Of a stretch of DNA of 64,000 nt, positions 10,804-22,600 are shown piece by piece. The translations under genes and the position numbers were made by a program. Location: assembly GCF_901709675.1 (NCBI RefSeq), contig NC_051095.1, forward strand, positions 2,150,295 through 2,214,294. The letters are read 5' to 3'. The notes under the pieces were generated by a model. It was not told the DNA's origin. It saw only the letters and a program-made list of their open reading frames with translations, and made no database searches. This DNA comes from Syngnathus acus. Lineage: Eukaryota; Chordata; Actinopteri; Syngnathiformes; Syngnathidae. Numbering within the stretch: position 1 is the first letter of the stretch; every line of letters begins with the position of its first letter.

Positions 10804-10809
10804 AATAAA
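10804..10809 (+). promoter_or_regulatory. cabp4 polyadenylation signal
   Basis: AATAAA lies 137 bases after the cabp4 stop codon, the first such hexamer downstream. Confidence 0.6.
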
Positions 10810-10883
10810 GAAATCCAAAACAGCTTTTTTTTGGGTATTTTTACAGGGGAAAAGGACACTCGAGAATTTTCTGTCACATTGAC

Positions 10884-10889
10884 TTTATT
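10884..10889 (-). promoter_or_regulatory. Candidate tdrd7 polyadenylation signal
   Basis: AATAAA on the minus strand, about 430 bases past the tdrd7 stop. The two convergent genes therefore end within about 100 bases of each other. Confidence 0.45.
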
Positions 10890-11320
10890 CCACAAGTCAA
10901 TATCTTATTGTTAAATAAAATGCAAGATTCCAGGCAATAATAAATTAGTCAACAGTGCAGCTCAGAGCTTTCAACAGCATTTAAAAAAGAAATGGAATGT
11001 GGCGCATTCATTTGAAACCGACATGCATTGGTTAATTTCTAATGATCTCTGCGTATTATTTGGAAAGGGTGCAAATAATTGCCATCGCGACTCAAACGGC
11101 GTAGCTCGGCCGTGTTTGACACTATTTCTGCGGCACTGCACTCACGCAATCAAGTTCTAGATGTAGTCTCAAAAACGGCCACCGGGGGGGAGGGGGGCGA
11201 TATTTTACTCCACTTAACCTTCAGTCTCTTATTTCCATTCTTTTCAGTCCCGGGAATTGTTTGAAAAATGTCTCAGCTCTTGTCGGAGACCAAGGAGCAA
11301 AGCTGAGATTGTCCACAGTG

Positions 11321-14300
11321 TTATTCATCGGGGAGTTTGTCCACAAACTCGGCCATGATGTCGTGCACCCAGATGTCGCAATCCTGCTGCGAGGTGTCCA
11401 CCAGGAAAACGATCAGCTTCCTGTCCCAGGAGTTTGCCGCCTCCTGCGCGGCCTCCAGCTGGGCCACGAGGGGCTTCTTCTCCACGTGGTTTCTGAAGAC
11501 GATGGAAGCTTCCTCGGACCACTGCCTCGTCTTCACTCCTGAGGGCCGAGACGGGTGAAAAGGAAGGTGCCTTGGTTGGGTTTTGGATGCGAAACTTACC
11601 GGCTAGCTGAGCGGTGATTCCCTGGAAGGGCAGCTGTCTGAACTCCTTGTGAAGAGCTCGCAGCTGCGTGCAGCTGACCAGCTCGTGCTTTCCGTAGTCC
11701 AACTCGTAAACGGACACCAGGCCATTGCTGAGAACGCCCTTCACTAAAACGCGGTACCAGCTGCACGGAGAGAAGGAGGAGTGCACACGTTCAGAAGTTC
11801 CGTGATGTTGACTTGTGAAGTGCTTCACTCACTTGTTCTCCACCTTGGCGGCGTAGATGTGATTCTTCTGCACGCTCAGAGGTCTGTCGTCCGTTTGGTT
11901 GTAAAAGAGGATCATCTCCCCCATCAGCACCACCAGCTTGTACATATCCCTCCAGGGCTGGAGGACAAAGTGGCCCGGATGGCACGCCACTGATACGTAC
12001 ACGTCCATATTGTTCCCTGGACGTGACCCCCCCCAAAAAAGTCAGGTCATGTACAGACAGAAATGACAGGAATGGAGATGCTGACCTGCAGGGGGCAGCG
12101 TTAGCAACGGTGGCAGCTGGAAAGCGGATGAAGGGCTTGACTGAGCCCCAGGTGGGCTGCCGGCAGGTCCTTTGGGTCCGGCCGGAATTTTTCTGAGGTA
12201 AGTCTTGGTTGCCACCGACTTAGGACTGCCGTTGGTGATGTCGCCATCGCTCGAAATCTTGCTGGGTGCGGCGAGTGTGGAGATCTTGATGGGACTATGA
12301 CAAAAATGACAAGGAATGACAAAGTGGAGGGGGGAAATGGTCAGAGGTGTCGTTCCAAAGCGTTCAAGGCACCTGTGGCTGGTCAGATAGACATCAGGTT
12401 GCTGTTTGAACAGGTCCGAGCGGGCCATCCGGTGGTTGAGACTACAAGCTGGGTCGTGGAAGCTCTTGTCGGTGAAGAGGTGAACGTAGACGCACTGTTT
12501 GCTTTTGTCCACCTTGGCCACCTTCAGGTGCAAATTTCACATATGATGAACATTTTCACTCTGCGTCGTCAGGGGGGAAAAAAAACGTGAGTACTGAATG
12601 ACCTTCATGCTGCAGTCAGTGGTGTTGAGAACTTTCTCCCGAAGCCACTGGACAGTATCTGGACTCCAGGATCCTACGCTGACAGAAAGGTCTGCCAGGC
12701 GGCACTTGACAGCCTAGACACGGGTCGATGATAGACCAAACTTGCTGTTTGTTTGATTTTTTTTTTGTTTTTTTTTTTGTTTTGTCATGCCAACCTGCGG
12801 TGGGATGGCCACGAGGTCACGGAGGAACTTGTGTGGAATCTCCCTGAGCTCAAAGACTTCTACGGAAGCCTGGACTCCCACGTCAAGGAAGAGGATGTCC
12901 AACACTCTGCTGCCGTGCAGATTTGTGATCTAAATAAGAAATAGAAAATCGTCAATTTGTCATATGGGCAGTTTGTTTCTTTTCACGCAGTCTTACTTCC
13001 ACGCGGGCCCATCTGCCTTTGTATCGAGCCACGCATCCTTTGCCGCAGAATGGCCTGGAGACCAGAAACTCTGACGTTACCTGGGAGCAACATTAATTTC
13101 ATGAGTCCGAAATGAGGCGGCGTCGACTTGCCACGTTTCCGTAAACATCCACGTAAAGCTTTAAAGGAGAGCGGTGAGGCCGTGCTGCTCACACCCTAAG
13201 TGGCTTGGCCAAGGATCTAATCCAGATTATCAACCTAATCTCAATCCATCCGCTAATTTCAGACACCAGCGACACATTCACAAAAGACTCTTCAGAGGCT
13301 GAAACGTCAGACAAAATCAACGACACGCTCCATGAGTGTATTTAAAGTCACCTGCGTGTGGAAGTAGGTCTCGATGTTGTCGAGGATCTCGTTGAGTTTG
13401 GCCAGACCTCTGGAGGGGACCTGACAGTAGATGGTCCCATCAGAGCAGACGCTGGTGACGGTCACATTCATATAAGCGCTGTTAACCTGAGGGGGAAAAA
13501 AATATATATTTTATAGATTGGAAATCCTGAGAAGGCGGGCAGCAGTTGGCCCCTCCCCCTTTTGACCTGCAAGGGACTGGCGAGGTTCTTGTCCTGCAGA
13601 GCTTTCATGCAGGCGGCGTTGATGTTAACGTCGTCATCCTGCGACGTGTCGTACAAGACCATCAAAGGGGTCTGCCCCCTCTGCAGGATTTCGGCCAATA
13701 GGATGCGGCCGCTCGCCATGGCCTCCAAAGTCTTCAGCACAGCGGGCTCCTGACTGAAGGGCTCCAGACCTGGACACAGAAAATTCCAGAATAGATGCCG
13801 AAGGAAACGTCGGCATTTCCCCTCTCACCTGCCAGTTTGCTCTTGGTGGCTTGGAAAGGTAGTTTCAAGAACTTTTCGTCCAGCTCGAAAAGTTTGCCTT
13901 TGCTAACCACTTCGGAGAAACCATGATCCACAAAGTACACCTGGAAAGCCGCAGGGGCAATTTGAAATTCTTGAAGAAGAAAAAAAAAATTGGGCAGGTG
14001 TTTGAAATCAAAGCCTCCTAACCTCTCACCTTCACCTTATCCACCAAGAGCTCGCACACCTGAGCTCTCAGAACTTCCTCCTCCTCGGTTTTGACGGCTA
14101 CGAGTTGGCCCGACGGCGGCGCTGAGCAAAGCGTGAACTTGCTCGGGCTGTAAAATTCCCTCATTTCATCCTCCAAACGCTCCTGAGCCTGCGAGTAGTT
14201 CTCACCGATGTACCTTCAAACCAAGAAGAACACGGTGAGATGGAGCCACCTCATCCGCTTCAAAACATCTCATGTACCTCAAAATGACTTTGTTGGTGTT

Positions 14301-17161
14301 TGTGGCTTCCACCACCAGCACGGAGGGATATTCCTCTTTGGGGATCTGCAGAGGAGGCACCGAGCGCTCGCACGGTCTCGCCTTCACTTTCTGCTCCTCC
14401 TCACTGGCCGACGAGCTTCTCCTGTTACAGTTCTCGTCTCCTCCTCCTGTGTTCCTCCGATACAAGATGGCCCTCTTGGGGTTGTCGGGCATCGGGTAGT
14501 CGACGGTGCAGATGTCGGAGAGGAGGTGAAGGTTATCCAGGACGTGCGCAGGCAGTTTGGTCTGATTCAAGAAAAGAGAAAACATTCAAGCGCACCACCA
14601 CACGGGAATGAGATGTTTTGTGTGTTGTTTTTTTTCATTCTGACTTTATAAGTGTCCTGGAAGAGCTTCGGCAGCGCGTGGGCCCACAGCCCGCTGGAAT
14701 ATTTGAGCAGAAGTTCCTCCAGTTTCTGCTTCAGCTCGGGGCTAAGGGAAGCTGGCGACGAGGGCGGGCTGGGGGACGACGAAGACGAAGGAGGCTGTGA
14801 GCCGGATTCTTTTAATCGTTGGTCGGGGTACTGCGAGGGCTTGTCAGGTGGGGAGCTGGAAGAAGAAACACAAGCTGAAGGAGGAACGGATCCGCTCGTC
14901 CGCTCCTTGGCCGGGTAGAGAAGCAGCTCAGACGGGTTACTGCTGCATGTTCGCTCGATCTGGAGAGACAAAAAAAAAAAAAATCCAAAAGACCCTGATT
15001 ACGTGCCACCACGGCATGACATTCCCAAAGAACTTACGGTGCATATGTGCTTCCAGGTCTCCAGGTCTCGGATGGCCTCGCTTGGCAGGTCCTGTTTGTA
15101 GAGCTCTTTGTAGATCTGAGGCAGCTTGGACACCCAGAAACCGTTGCTGTACAGGGACAGGATGTCCTTGATGCAGCTCTGGACCTGCTGAGGGTTGTAC
15201 ACTTTGCTTTTGCCCGAGTCCAAATTCTCATTCAAATGGGAAGTTTCTGGAGTTGAGATCCAGACAAAGATCAGGACGAGCTTGAAGATTTATTTGAATA
15301 ACGACTCGGGAGACGAAACGGAGACTTACGACAAGTGTGTTGGGTGTTTCTGGAAATGTGAGCCTGTACCTCCTTCTGAAAGCGTGACGGGAGCGTCATC
15401 CTCCTTTCCGACCTGGACACGGGACCTTAGTCTTAGTTTTCCAAGAAATTGCTAGTACTGGCTCCGTGTCACACGGTGAGGAGCCCAAACCTAAAAGTCA
15501 GTCCTGTCTTAGCAAACAAAATTTCATTGGACAGATCCAGAACGGCATTTTTTTTGTTTTTGTTTCTGCTTCCATGGTGATGAATCGACGACTTCCTGCC
15601 AAACAACCAAATGGAGGTTTGCGCGATAGAACTGGCTGTCAACATAAAAGCTCCAGAGGGCTCCGTTAGATGTGCTGATTCACTCTAGTTTGGTTTACAT
15701 GGGTTAATCTAGCAGAGAATAGAAGGATTAGGAAGGTTTGCACCCCATTGTACCGCCGCGGGACGATGATGATGTCACTGGGTTGTTTTCCGAGTCAACT
15801 GTGGCTGGCCAAAGAGTCGCGGGTTTATTTACCTGCCGGGTGTGGTCTGGTTGGCCATCTTGGACCTGCCCTCCGACTGTCCATCCTTCACCTCCCGGGA
15901 TTGTCTGTGGTCTCCATGTCCGGAGCCCCGGCCGCCGCCGCCACCTCCTCTGCCGCCGCTTCGTCCGCGGTGGCTCGGCTGCCTCAGGGAGGTTTGAGGT
16001 TTTGCTGCATCGAAGCACACGTACACGCTGAGAGGATGCAGTATCGAATTAGACGGCACGTGTCACACAGGAGACCGCACATACTTTGATCAATGACACA
16101 GCCACGCGTACCTACGGCGAATGTTAAAACCAGCAGACGAGCGTCACGTCGGCAAACTCGCAGTGCGATCGAGGTCTGACTCTCCCTGAATATTAAAATT
16201 GCGGGTGGTTGTAGTAGAGGCTGATGCATGAATCAGCCGCTGTTGTCTCGTGGCTAATTCTCATTCTTGCTCGATAGCTCTTACACGAGCATTGTGCTGC
16301 CTTTCGTTTTCTTCCCCTATAGTGCTGTCTCTTCCACCTACAAGACCCCCCCCACCCCCACCCACCAAGTATATTCTGCAGAATCACACTCTCTAGTGGA
16401 GGCACGGCAAACGTTAGGACCAAACTAAGAAGGGTCTGGGCAGTATGTGAGCAGCAACTCTATGATGACCTCATATTAGATCATTTTATTGAATTACAAA
16501 CATGTTAATTGCGGTGAACATGTTACTCACAAACACTCGTGCCTTTGAACGCTGCCTGTAAATATTGCGGATTTTATAGATTTTCGCCTCACCGCAATAT
16601 AAAAAGCTCAGTCATTCTCATTACGTCAATCTAACCATGACGCTCCCAAAAACGTTGAGTGTACCGTTGAAGACAAGCAAGGCCGTTGGCTTGACCCTCA
16701 TCTGGGTGTTCACCACGTGGGGCCGCCCAGTTTTCTTGGAACCGCGCTGGCGAGCCATCACCTTGGCAACGTGGGCCGTCTCTTTATCCGCAGAGGCAAA
16801 ATACACCAACTGGAGACATACCAAAAAAAAAAATAAAAAAATGCCGTTATTAGATGGGTGGTTGTTTGTATCAATGAGGATGTGACTGATCGGCGAGGCT
16901 CAGTTTTCTAAATCTCCTTCAACCGGATTAGACTGTTTGCAAGGACGCTCGCACCTCTCCAGAGCGGCTGCGGTCCACGCGGACGACCGAGGGCATGCTG
17001 GCCAGCAGAGTGTCCAGATGGTTGTGTCCCATCTGCTTATGTGGAATCTGTTCACCGGTCAGCTCCTTGTACTCGGACTGCAGGCGGGACAGCGATAGTC
17101 CTCCCTTGTTGGCTTGGAGGATGACCCTTAGCATTTTCTTGATCAGATCTCCGTCAGACAT
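11321..17161 (-). CDS. tdrd7: Tudor domain-containing protein 7
   Basis: Multi-exon gene read from ATG at 17161 to TAA at 11321. The N-terminal LOTUS/OST-HTH domain (17161-16946) contains [19 protein letters not shown] and is followed by [10 protein letters not shown]. An exon at about 15845-16010 is Gly/Arg-rich. Two further LOTUS modules lie at about 15050-15230 ([19 protein letters not shown]) and 14655-14760 ([16 protein letters not shown]). At least three Tudor repeats follow, with cores such as [17 protein letters not shown]-type and [12 protein letters not shown], ending [12 protein letters not shown]...[14 protein letters not shown]. The order and motifs match vertebrate TDRD7, a germ-granule/chromatoid-body and lens RNA-granule scaffold. 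It is head-to-head with dctn1. Teleost a/b paralogue not resolved. Confidence 0.93.
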
Positions 17162-19658
17162 GGTCTAAACAGCAAATACGTGAGCAGAAAACATTCAGAT
17201 GAGGCAATGAATTTGATGAGTGTGGCCTTACAGACACATTAAAAATTATACATTTCAGAAATTTATAAATGACACAATACTTCATCTTGTCGAAATTCTG
17301 TGAGGCAGCAAAGTCAATGCATTCCTCCTCCCAAAAGAAAAGAAATTTGCCAAACCGCCGAAACATCCTTAAAATACCAAACAATGCACAAGTTGAATCG
17401 GAACTGGGTCTCAACACGTATTGGAGATTTATAATATATAATAAGCTGAATTGATGTAGTGGGACACTTTAGACAGACCTTTTTTTTTATTTATTATTAT
17501 CGTCATTTGGTGTAAATCGTGAGCTGGGAGCCTATTTATTTTGATGCTGATTATAAATGCCTCTAACGGAATAATATCGAGCAACTGCACAAACTAATAA
17601 GTGACTGCACGAAATACGCTTGGGGTTTTTGAAAGACTTCAATCACTGCTGTGTGCAGACTAGAAATGAAACCTAAATGACGTAACGTGTCACAATTCAG
17701 ATCCACGCCCTTGATTCGACACCAAACTATTTGGAAGAGTTTTCACAAGTTTTGTCTTTGCGAAAGTAAATCGACTTAAATTCGTCGCAAATATTTGTTT
17801 GCACCGATTTGCTGACAATACGCATTGCAATCATACCGGAGCGTTTAAATGACAAGGAATTTAAAATCATCCTGCCACAAATACGACACCAGCAAGTTAC
17901 CTGGGGAGTTAATAGCAAAACCGGAACATAGTCCAAAAGTCTTTTAATATAAAACGCGAAAGTGCCCCAAATTTCTTCTTGATTTCGATGGTAATAATTT
18001 TATTTTGCAAGAAAGACCCGGAAATCCGATTCGAACTTGGTGAGCTTGGAAAAAAAAAAAAAACAACGTCTCAAGCTCGAAAAAGAAAAACAAAACAACG
18101 CAAAGTTTTGTTAAAGTCACCGTTAATCACCTTGAACGCGTTTCCACCTTTCTCTCAAGAGTTCCAAGTTTGACAGGCGCTGTCTTGACGCGCTTGTCAC
18201 CACACCACGGAGCGGCGCGGCCGGATCTGTCTGGAGCTGTGGAAGCCGGTGTGTGTGGCTTCCAACCGGGACACGGCACAGCCTCTCCTCCGCAGCCTGA
18301 TTGGTCAATTCAGCCTGGGCCTCTAGCACATGACAAGCCGGGCATAGCGCACGAAACTGACAAAAACAATATTATAGTTTCAGTTTAGGAAAACAGATCA
18401 CAATTATAATGCTCAGTCATGGTTTGACAGATTCTTGCATATTTACTCAACCTGTGACGCAAATAAAGCTAATAGTGAAGCGGGATAAACGGGACAGAGT
18501 AATATTTACTTTTGCATTGAACATAATTACAAGACAAAAATGCCATAAATGCGCGTAATGCATCGGCTCGTTGTAAGGAGCGCTGTTTCAAATCAACCTT
18601 TGTCCACGTCAGACCACCGGAAGTGAGGAGACCGTACCTGGTCAAATAAATAAATAAACAAACAAACAAACAAACAAACAAATAAATAAATAAATAAATA
18701 AAATATTTTACAATTTGTGTGAATATTTTGTGGAAATACACTACAAAAATGATAGTAATTGTGTATCTTATTTGAGTAATACGGCGCTCACAAAAGAGAA
18801 ACTACTGTAGTGTAAATTTCCTTGATTGAGATTCCACACCACAAGGTGGCGGTAGTGCGCAAGAAAGGCAACAGAAGAAAAGGAGCAGGGACGCGACCAA
18901 GAAGAATAAGGAGGAAAAATAGCAACAATAACTTGAAATCAACATTCCAAGGTGATACACCAAAAGGTTGTATTTTAAGCGTGAGTTTGAAAAGTCGTGA
19001 TTTTAAACCGCGTGTGTCTCGGGTGCTCTTGTTATATGAAAAAAAGGTGCAGCGTTACATTGGTTATGCTGACATTAGCTTAACAGAAACTGACAGAGGA
19101 AAAAAAGCTATGATGGAATTGTGCTGCTGATCGACATCAGTCATGGAAGCCTTGTGTTATCAGATGACAGTTGGGGCTGAGTTCAATTTAAAAAAATAAA
19201 CCGCAAGATTACTTTGGTTATGGAGGGTGAATAACACCCTTGACAATCTAGCTCGGCTAAAACGAACCTCTATATCACTTAGGTGAAAGGGTGAGGCAGT
19301 CAGACTTAACAGGACAGGGAAACCACACCAAATCCACTGCGCATGTATGAGCAGGACAGAACGGGAGTGACAAGTTAATACAGCTCATCACCATAAATTG
19401 CTGTTGGTGATTTTGTCTCACTTCCGTTCCCCTGCAGCGTCAACGAACATTTCCAACAGCTGTTTCAATGTTGACATGGGAAATATCTCGCCCTCCCTTT
19501 CCCAAATTCGTCTCAGTAGTGACGTTTAGTGATGCGCCACTTGGGCCACTCCTCTAAATGCTTGGAAAGGGAAAGCATCATGAACAAAAAACAACACTTG
19601 AGTTGAGTCGTTTGAGTATTTGGAACTACCTTGTATTATTAATTTAATTTGAATTGCC
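17162..19658. other. tdrd7-dctn1 head-to-head intergenic region
   Basis: No coding exon supported. A GC-rich segment at about 18150-18330, with a CCAAT-type motif (GATTGGTCAATT, 18299-18310), probably includes the tdrd7 5' UTR/promoter. Tetranucleotide AAAC/AAAT repeats occupy about 18644-18702. Around 18830-18925, CACAAGGTGGCGGTAGTGCGC and a purine-rich tail look like a dispersed fish repeat. The segment 19400-19650 upstream of the dctn1 ATG is the likely dctn1 promoter. Confidence 0.5.
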
Positions 19659-22600
19659 ATGGCTATGAATAGGAGGCATTCTTACACACCCCAGGTAAGT
19701 AACTAGAAAGACAGCATAATAGTCCTGACTAAAACCCCACACTTAATACTTTGATGGGGGGAAAAAAAAAAGTTTCCATTTGAAAGACTCACCTCATTTC
19801 AGAAGTGTGAGTTACCTCGGATTATCTTGCGTCTCCATCTTGATGAAAAGAGACAAATTAAACGACTTTTACCAAAGTGTAATTCATACAAGTTTATAAA
19901 AACCGAATTGATTCTTGCTCCTGCTTGTATGATGAAAAGTCTTTTCTATCCCGTTTCTCCCCTGTGGTTCAAAGCATTAGGCGACACGAGTTAGCATGAC
20001 CTGCTTGGTTTTGAATGGGGGTCTTTGTGCGAGCTGGGGCAATTCAAGAGACAAGATTTGAAGCAGCCTACTGTGATCTGCCACATGTGACTGGCAAATG
20101 ATATCAGCTGTTTTGCTGAGCCAACATTTTAAGAAAATGGATCCAAATGACTTAAAGAATTTCAAAATGACCACCATCGCTCGTCTCATCTTACGTAAAG
20201 ATGTATATTAACTATGTTGTTTTCTGTCCTCCATTTCCACAATCCACCAGCTAACGAGCCCATTGATCAGCAGAATGAGCAGCGGCGGAACTGTGGAAAG
20301 TGGGAAAGCTCCAAAGGTCATTTGCAGACATTGATGAAAAAAATGAAGGCTTCAGTTCATCCAAATACCTGCCCTGTTCGTTCCTCCTAGATTGGTTCTG
20401 TGGTGGAAGTGATCGGAAAAGGCCAGCGTGGCACTGTCGCCTTCATTGGAGCGACCCTGTTTGCCTCTGGCAAATGGGTGGGTGTCATCCTCAACGAGCC
20501 CAAAGGCAAGAACGACGGCACCGTGCAGGGGAAGCGCTACTTCACCTGCGAGGAGAACCATGGAATATTTGTCAGACAGACTCAGGTTTGTAAGATGGAC
20601 GGCGTTAAGCGCTCATGAGGCAATGTGTGTCTTGAACCTAATATTTGTCATGCGCCGCTCCGTATGCAGATCCAGGTGGTCGATGACGGCTCCAGTGCGA
20701 CATCTCCCGACACTCCCGAGTCTGGTGCCTCCAGGATCCTCAGACAAAAAGGTGGACATTTTGTGTCTTACATTGATAAACATTTAAAAGTTACAAGGAA
20801 TCAATTTCATGAAATATGACTTTGCTCCAGCAGATATCCCAGAGATTCCCAAAACAAGTAAACAGGTATGCAATCATCATTTAGCGTATGATTTATTGAT
20901 TAAACACAAGTTGTTGTTTTTTTTCCTAAAATAAATATTTTCCAGGCACCCGTAAGCGCCAAGAAGGTAGAAATGTTTCTAGGTCTTTTTTATGTGTGTG
21001 TGTTTGGCTTTATGTTAACACCACTCATTTAACAATTGATATTCTCAAACTCCTCCCTTAAAAAAAAGAAATGCATCGGCACAAGGGTCCAAAATTTTTT
21101 TTTTTTTGGGCCACTCAGACTTGCACATTGATTTTGCACGTACACTTTGTGTTGGGTGGAAGCATGCACACGTTGTTTTGTGCAAGCTTGTGAGGTCCTT
21201 TGACACAGTTGCATGAAGTGACATGTTGCTTTTTTTTTTTTTTTTGCGCTCAGAGTGGGGATTTTATTTTATTTTTTTCAATTAACTTGAAACCGTCAAG
21301 ATACACTCACCTGGTTTGCTATTCCTTTGTCGCTAATCTCTTACCTTGTTTCGTGTGCGCATTCCTCCTCTCCTCCAGTCCTCTACCCGCCGTTCTATCA
21401 AGGTGAGATCATGGTCAAAGTTCATCTTGTCATATGAAGGATTTTGTTTTGAGGGCGGAACGGACGCCGATTTTCACTTCCGCGTAGTAACACGGTGTTT
21501 GTGCTCGTACCGTGGCAGTGGCGCACGCCAAAGCGTCTGACGCCCGCCACCTCGCTCCCCTCCCTCTTGCTACGTCCCCCGAGCCGCTCCGGCCTGCCGC
21601 TGATGGTATGCTCCGCCACGTCACGTATCACGGGAAGTGGTGAAGCGCGACAGTGGACACGGGTGCATTTGGCTCGTTTGGCTCAAAGATGGGATTTACT
21701 TGATGAACTTAAAGTGCACGCAGAGCAAATGTTTGCTCTAGCCAAATCAAATGAATGGTGAAATAATATTTCCGCCACCTTCTTTTGTCAGGCCTCTCGT
21801 GAGAATCTGTCATCTGGTGATGTCAGCGAGGTGGGCCTGTCCCCCCACCAGGGTGCTCCACTCATGCCTCACATCGCAACTTCTGCTCCAGCTACTCCGA
21901 GTAAGGTGGGTCACTAATGGATTATAGAATTATGCTGGTGAGTAAATTAAATGTAAACGATTTCAATTCCACGTATTTGCATTGCGGTTAATGGGAAAGG
22001 ATACCAAAGAAAAAAAAAAAAATCTATTCCCAACAATTTATTTACAATATTTATATAATAATATTAATTATATGATAATTTATTTATTTATTTCTTGGGG
22101 TGTAAGAATCGGTCCAACCTGTGTCCTGTGCTACTCCCAGGAGGAGGAATCACTGCGGGCTCAGGTGAAGGATCTGGAGGAGAAGCTGGAGACGCTGAAA
22201 GCCAAGCGCACGGAAGACAAGGCCAAACTGAAGGAGCTGGAGAAGCACAAGATCCAACTGGAGCAGCTGCATGAGTGGAAGAGCAAAATGCAGGAGCAGC
22301 AGGCCGAGCTACAAAAAAATCTCAAAGAAGCCAAGAGGGTAATATCGATTACGACATCAAAATGTGGATTTTTTTTCCAACCTGAAGCTCACGTTGTTCC
22401 TCCAGGAAGCCCGCGACGCTCAAGAGGCTAAGGACCGCTACATGGAGGAGATGTCCGACACAGCGGATGCCATCGAAATGGCCACCCTGGATAAAGAGAT
22501 GGCTGAAGAGCGAGCAGAGTCGCTACAGGTGGAGGTGGAAACGCTGAAGGAGAAAGTGGAGGAGTTGTCCATGGACCTGGAGATCCTTCGGCACGACATT

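Noticed and set aside
14567-14971. Ser/Pro-rich frame considered as a separate gene
   Set aside because: It is a tdrd7 exon region linking two LOTUS domains plus intron read-through.
18465-18741. Minus-strand frame with YLFIYLFVCLFVCLFIYL, resembling a membrane segment
   Set aside because: It comes from the AAAC/AAAT tetranucleotide repeat.
18822-19130. 102-codon Lys/Arg-rich frame upstream of dctn1
   Set aside because: It starts in a dispersed-repeat motif (CACAAGGTGGCGGTAGTGCGC) with a purine-rich tail; no family match and no splice partner.
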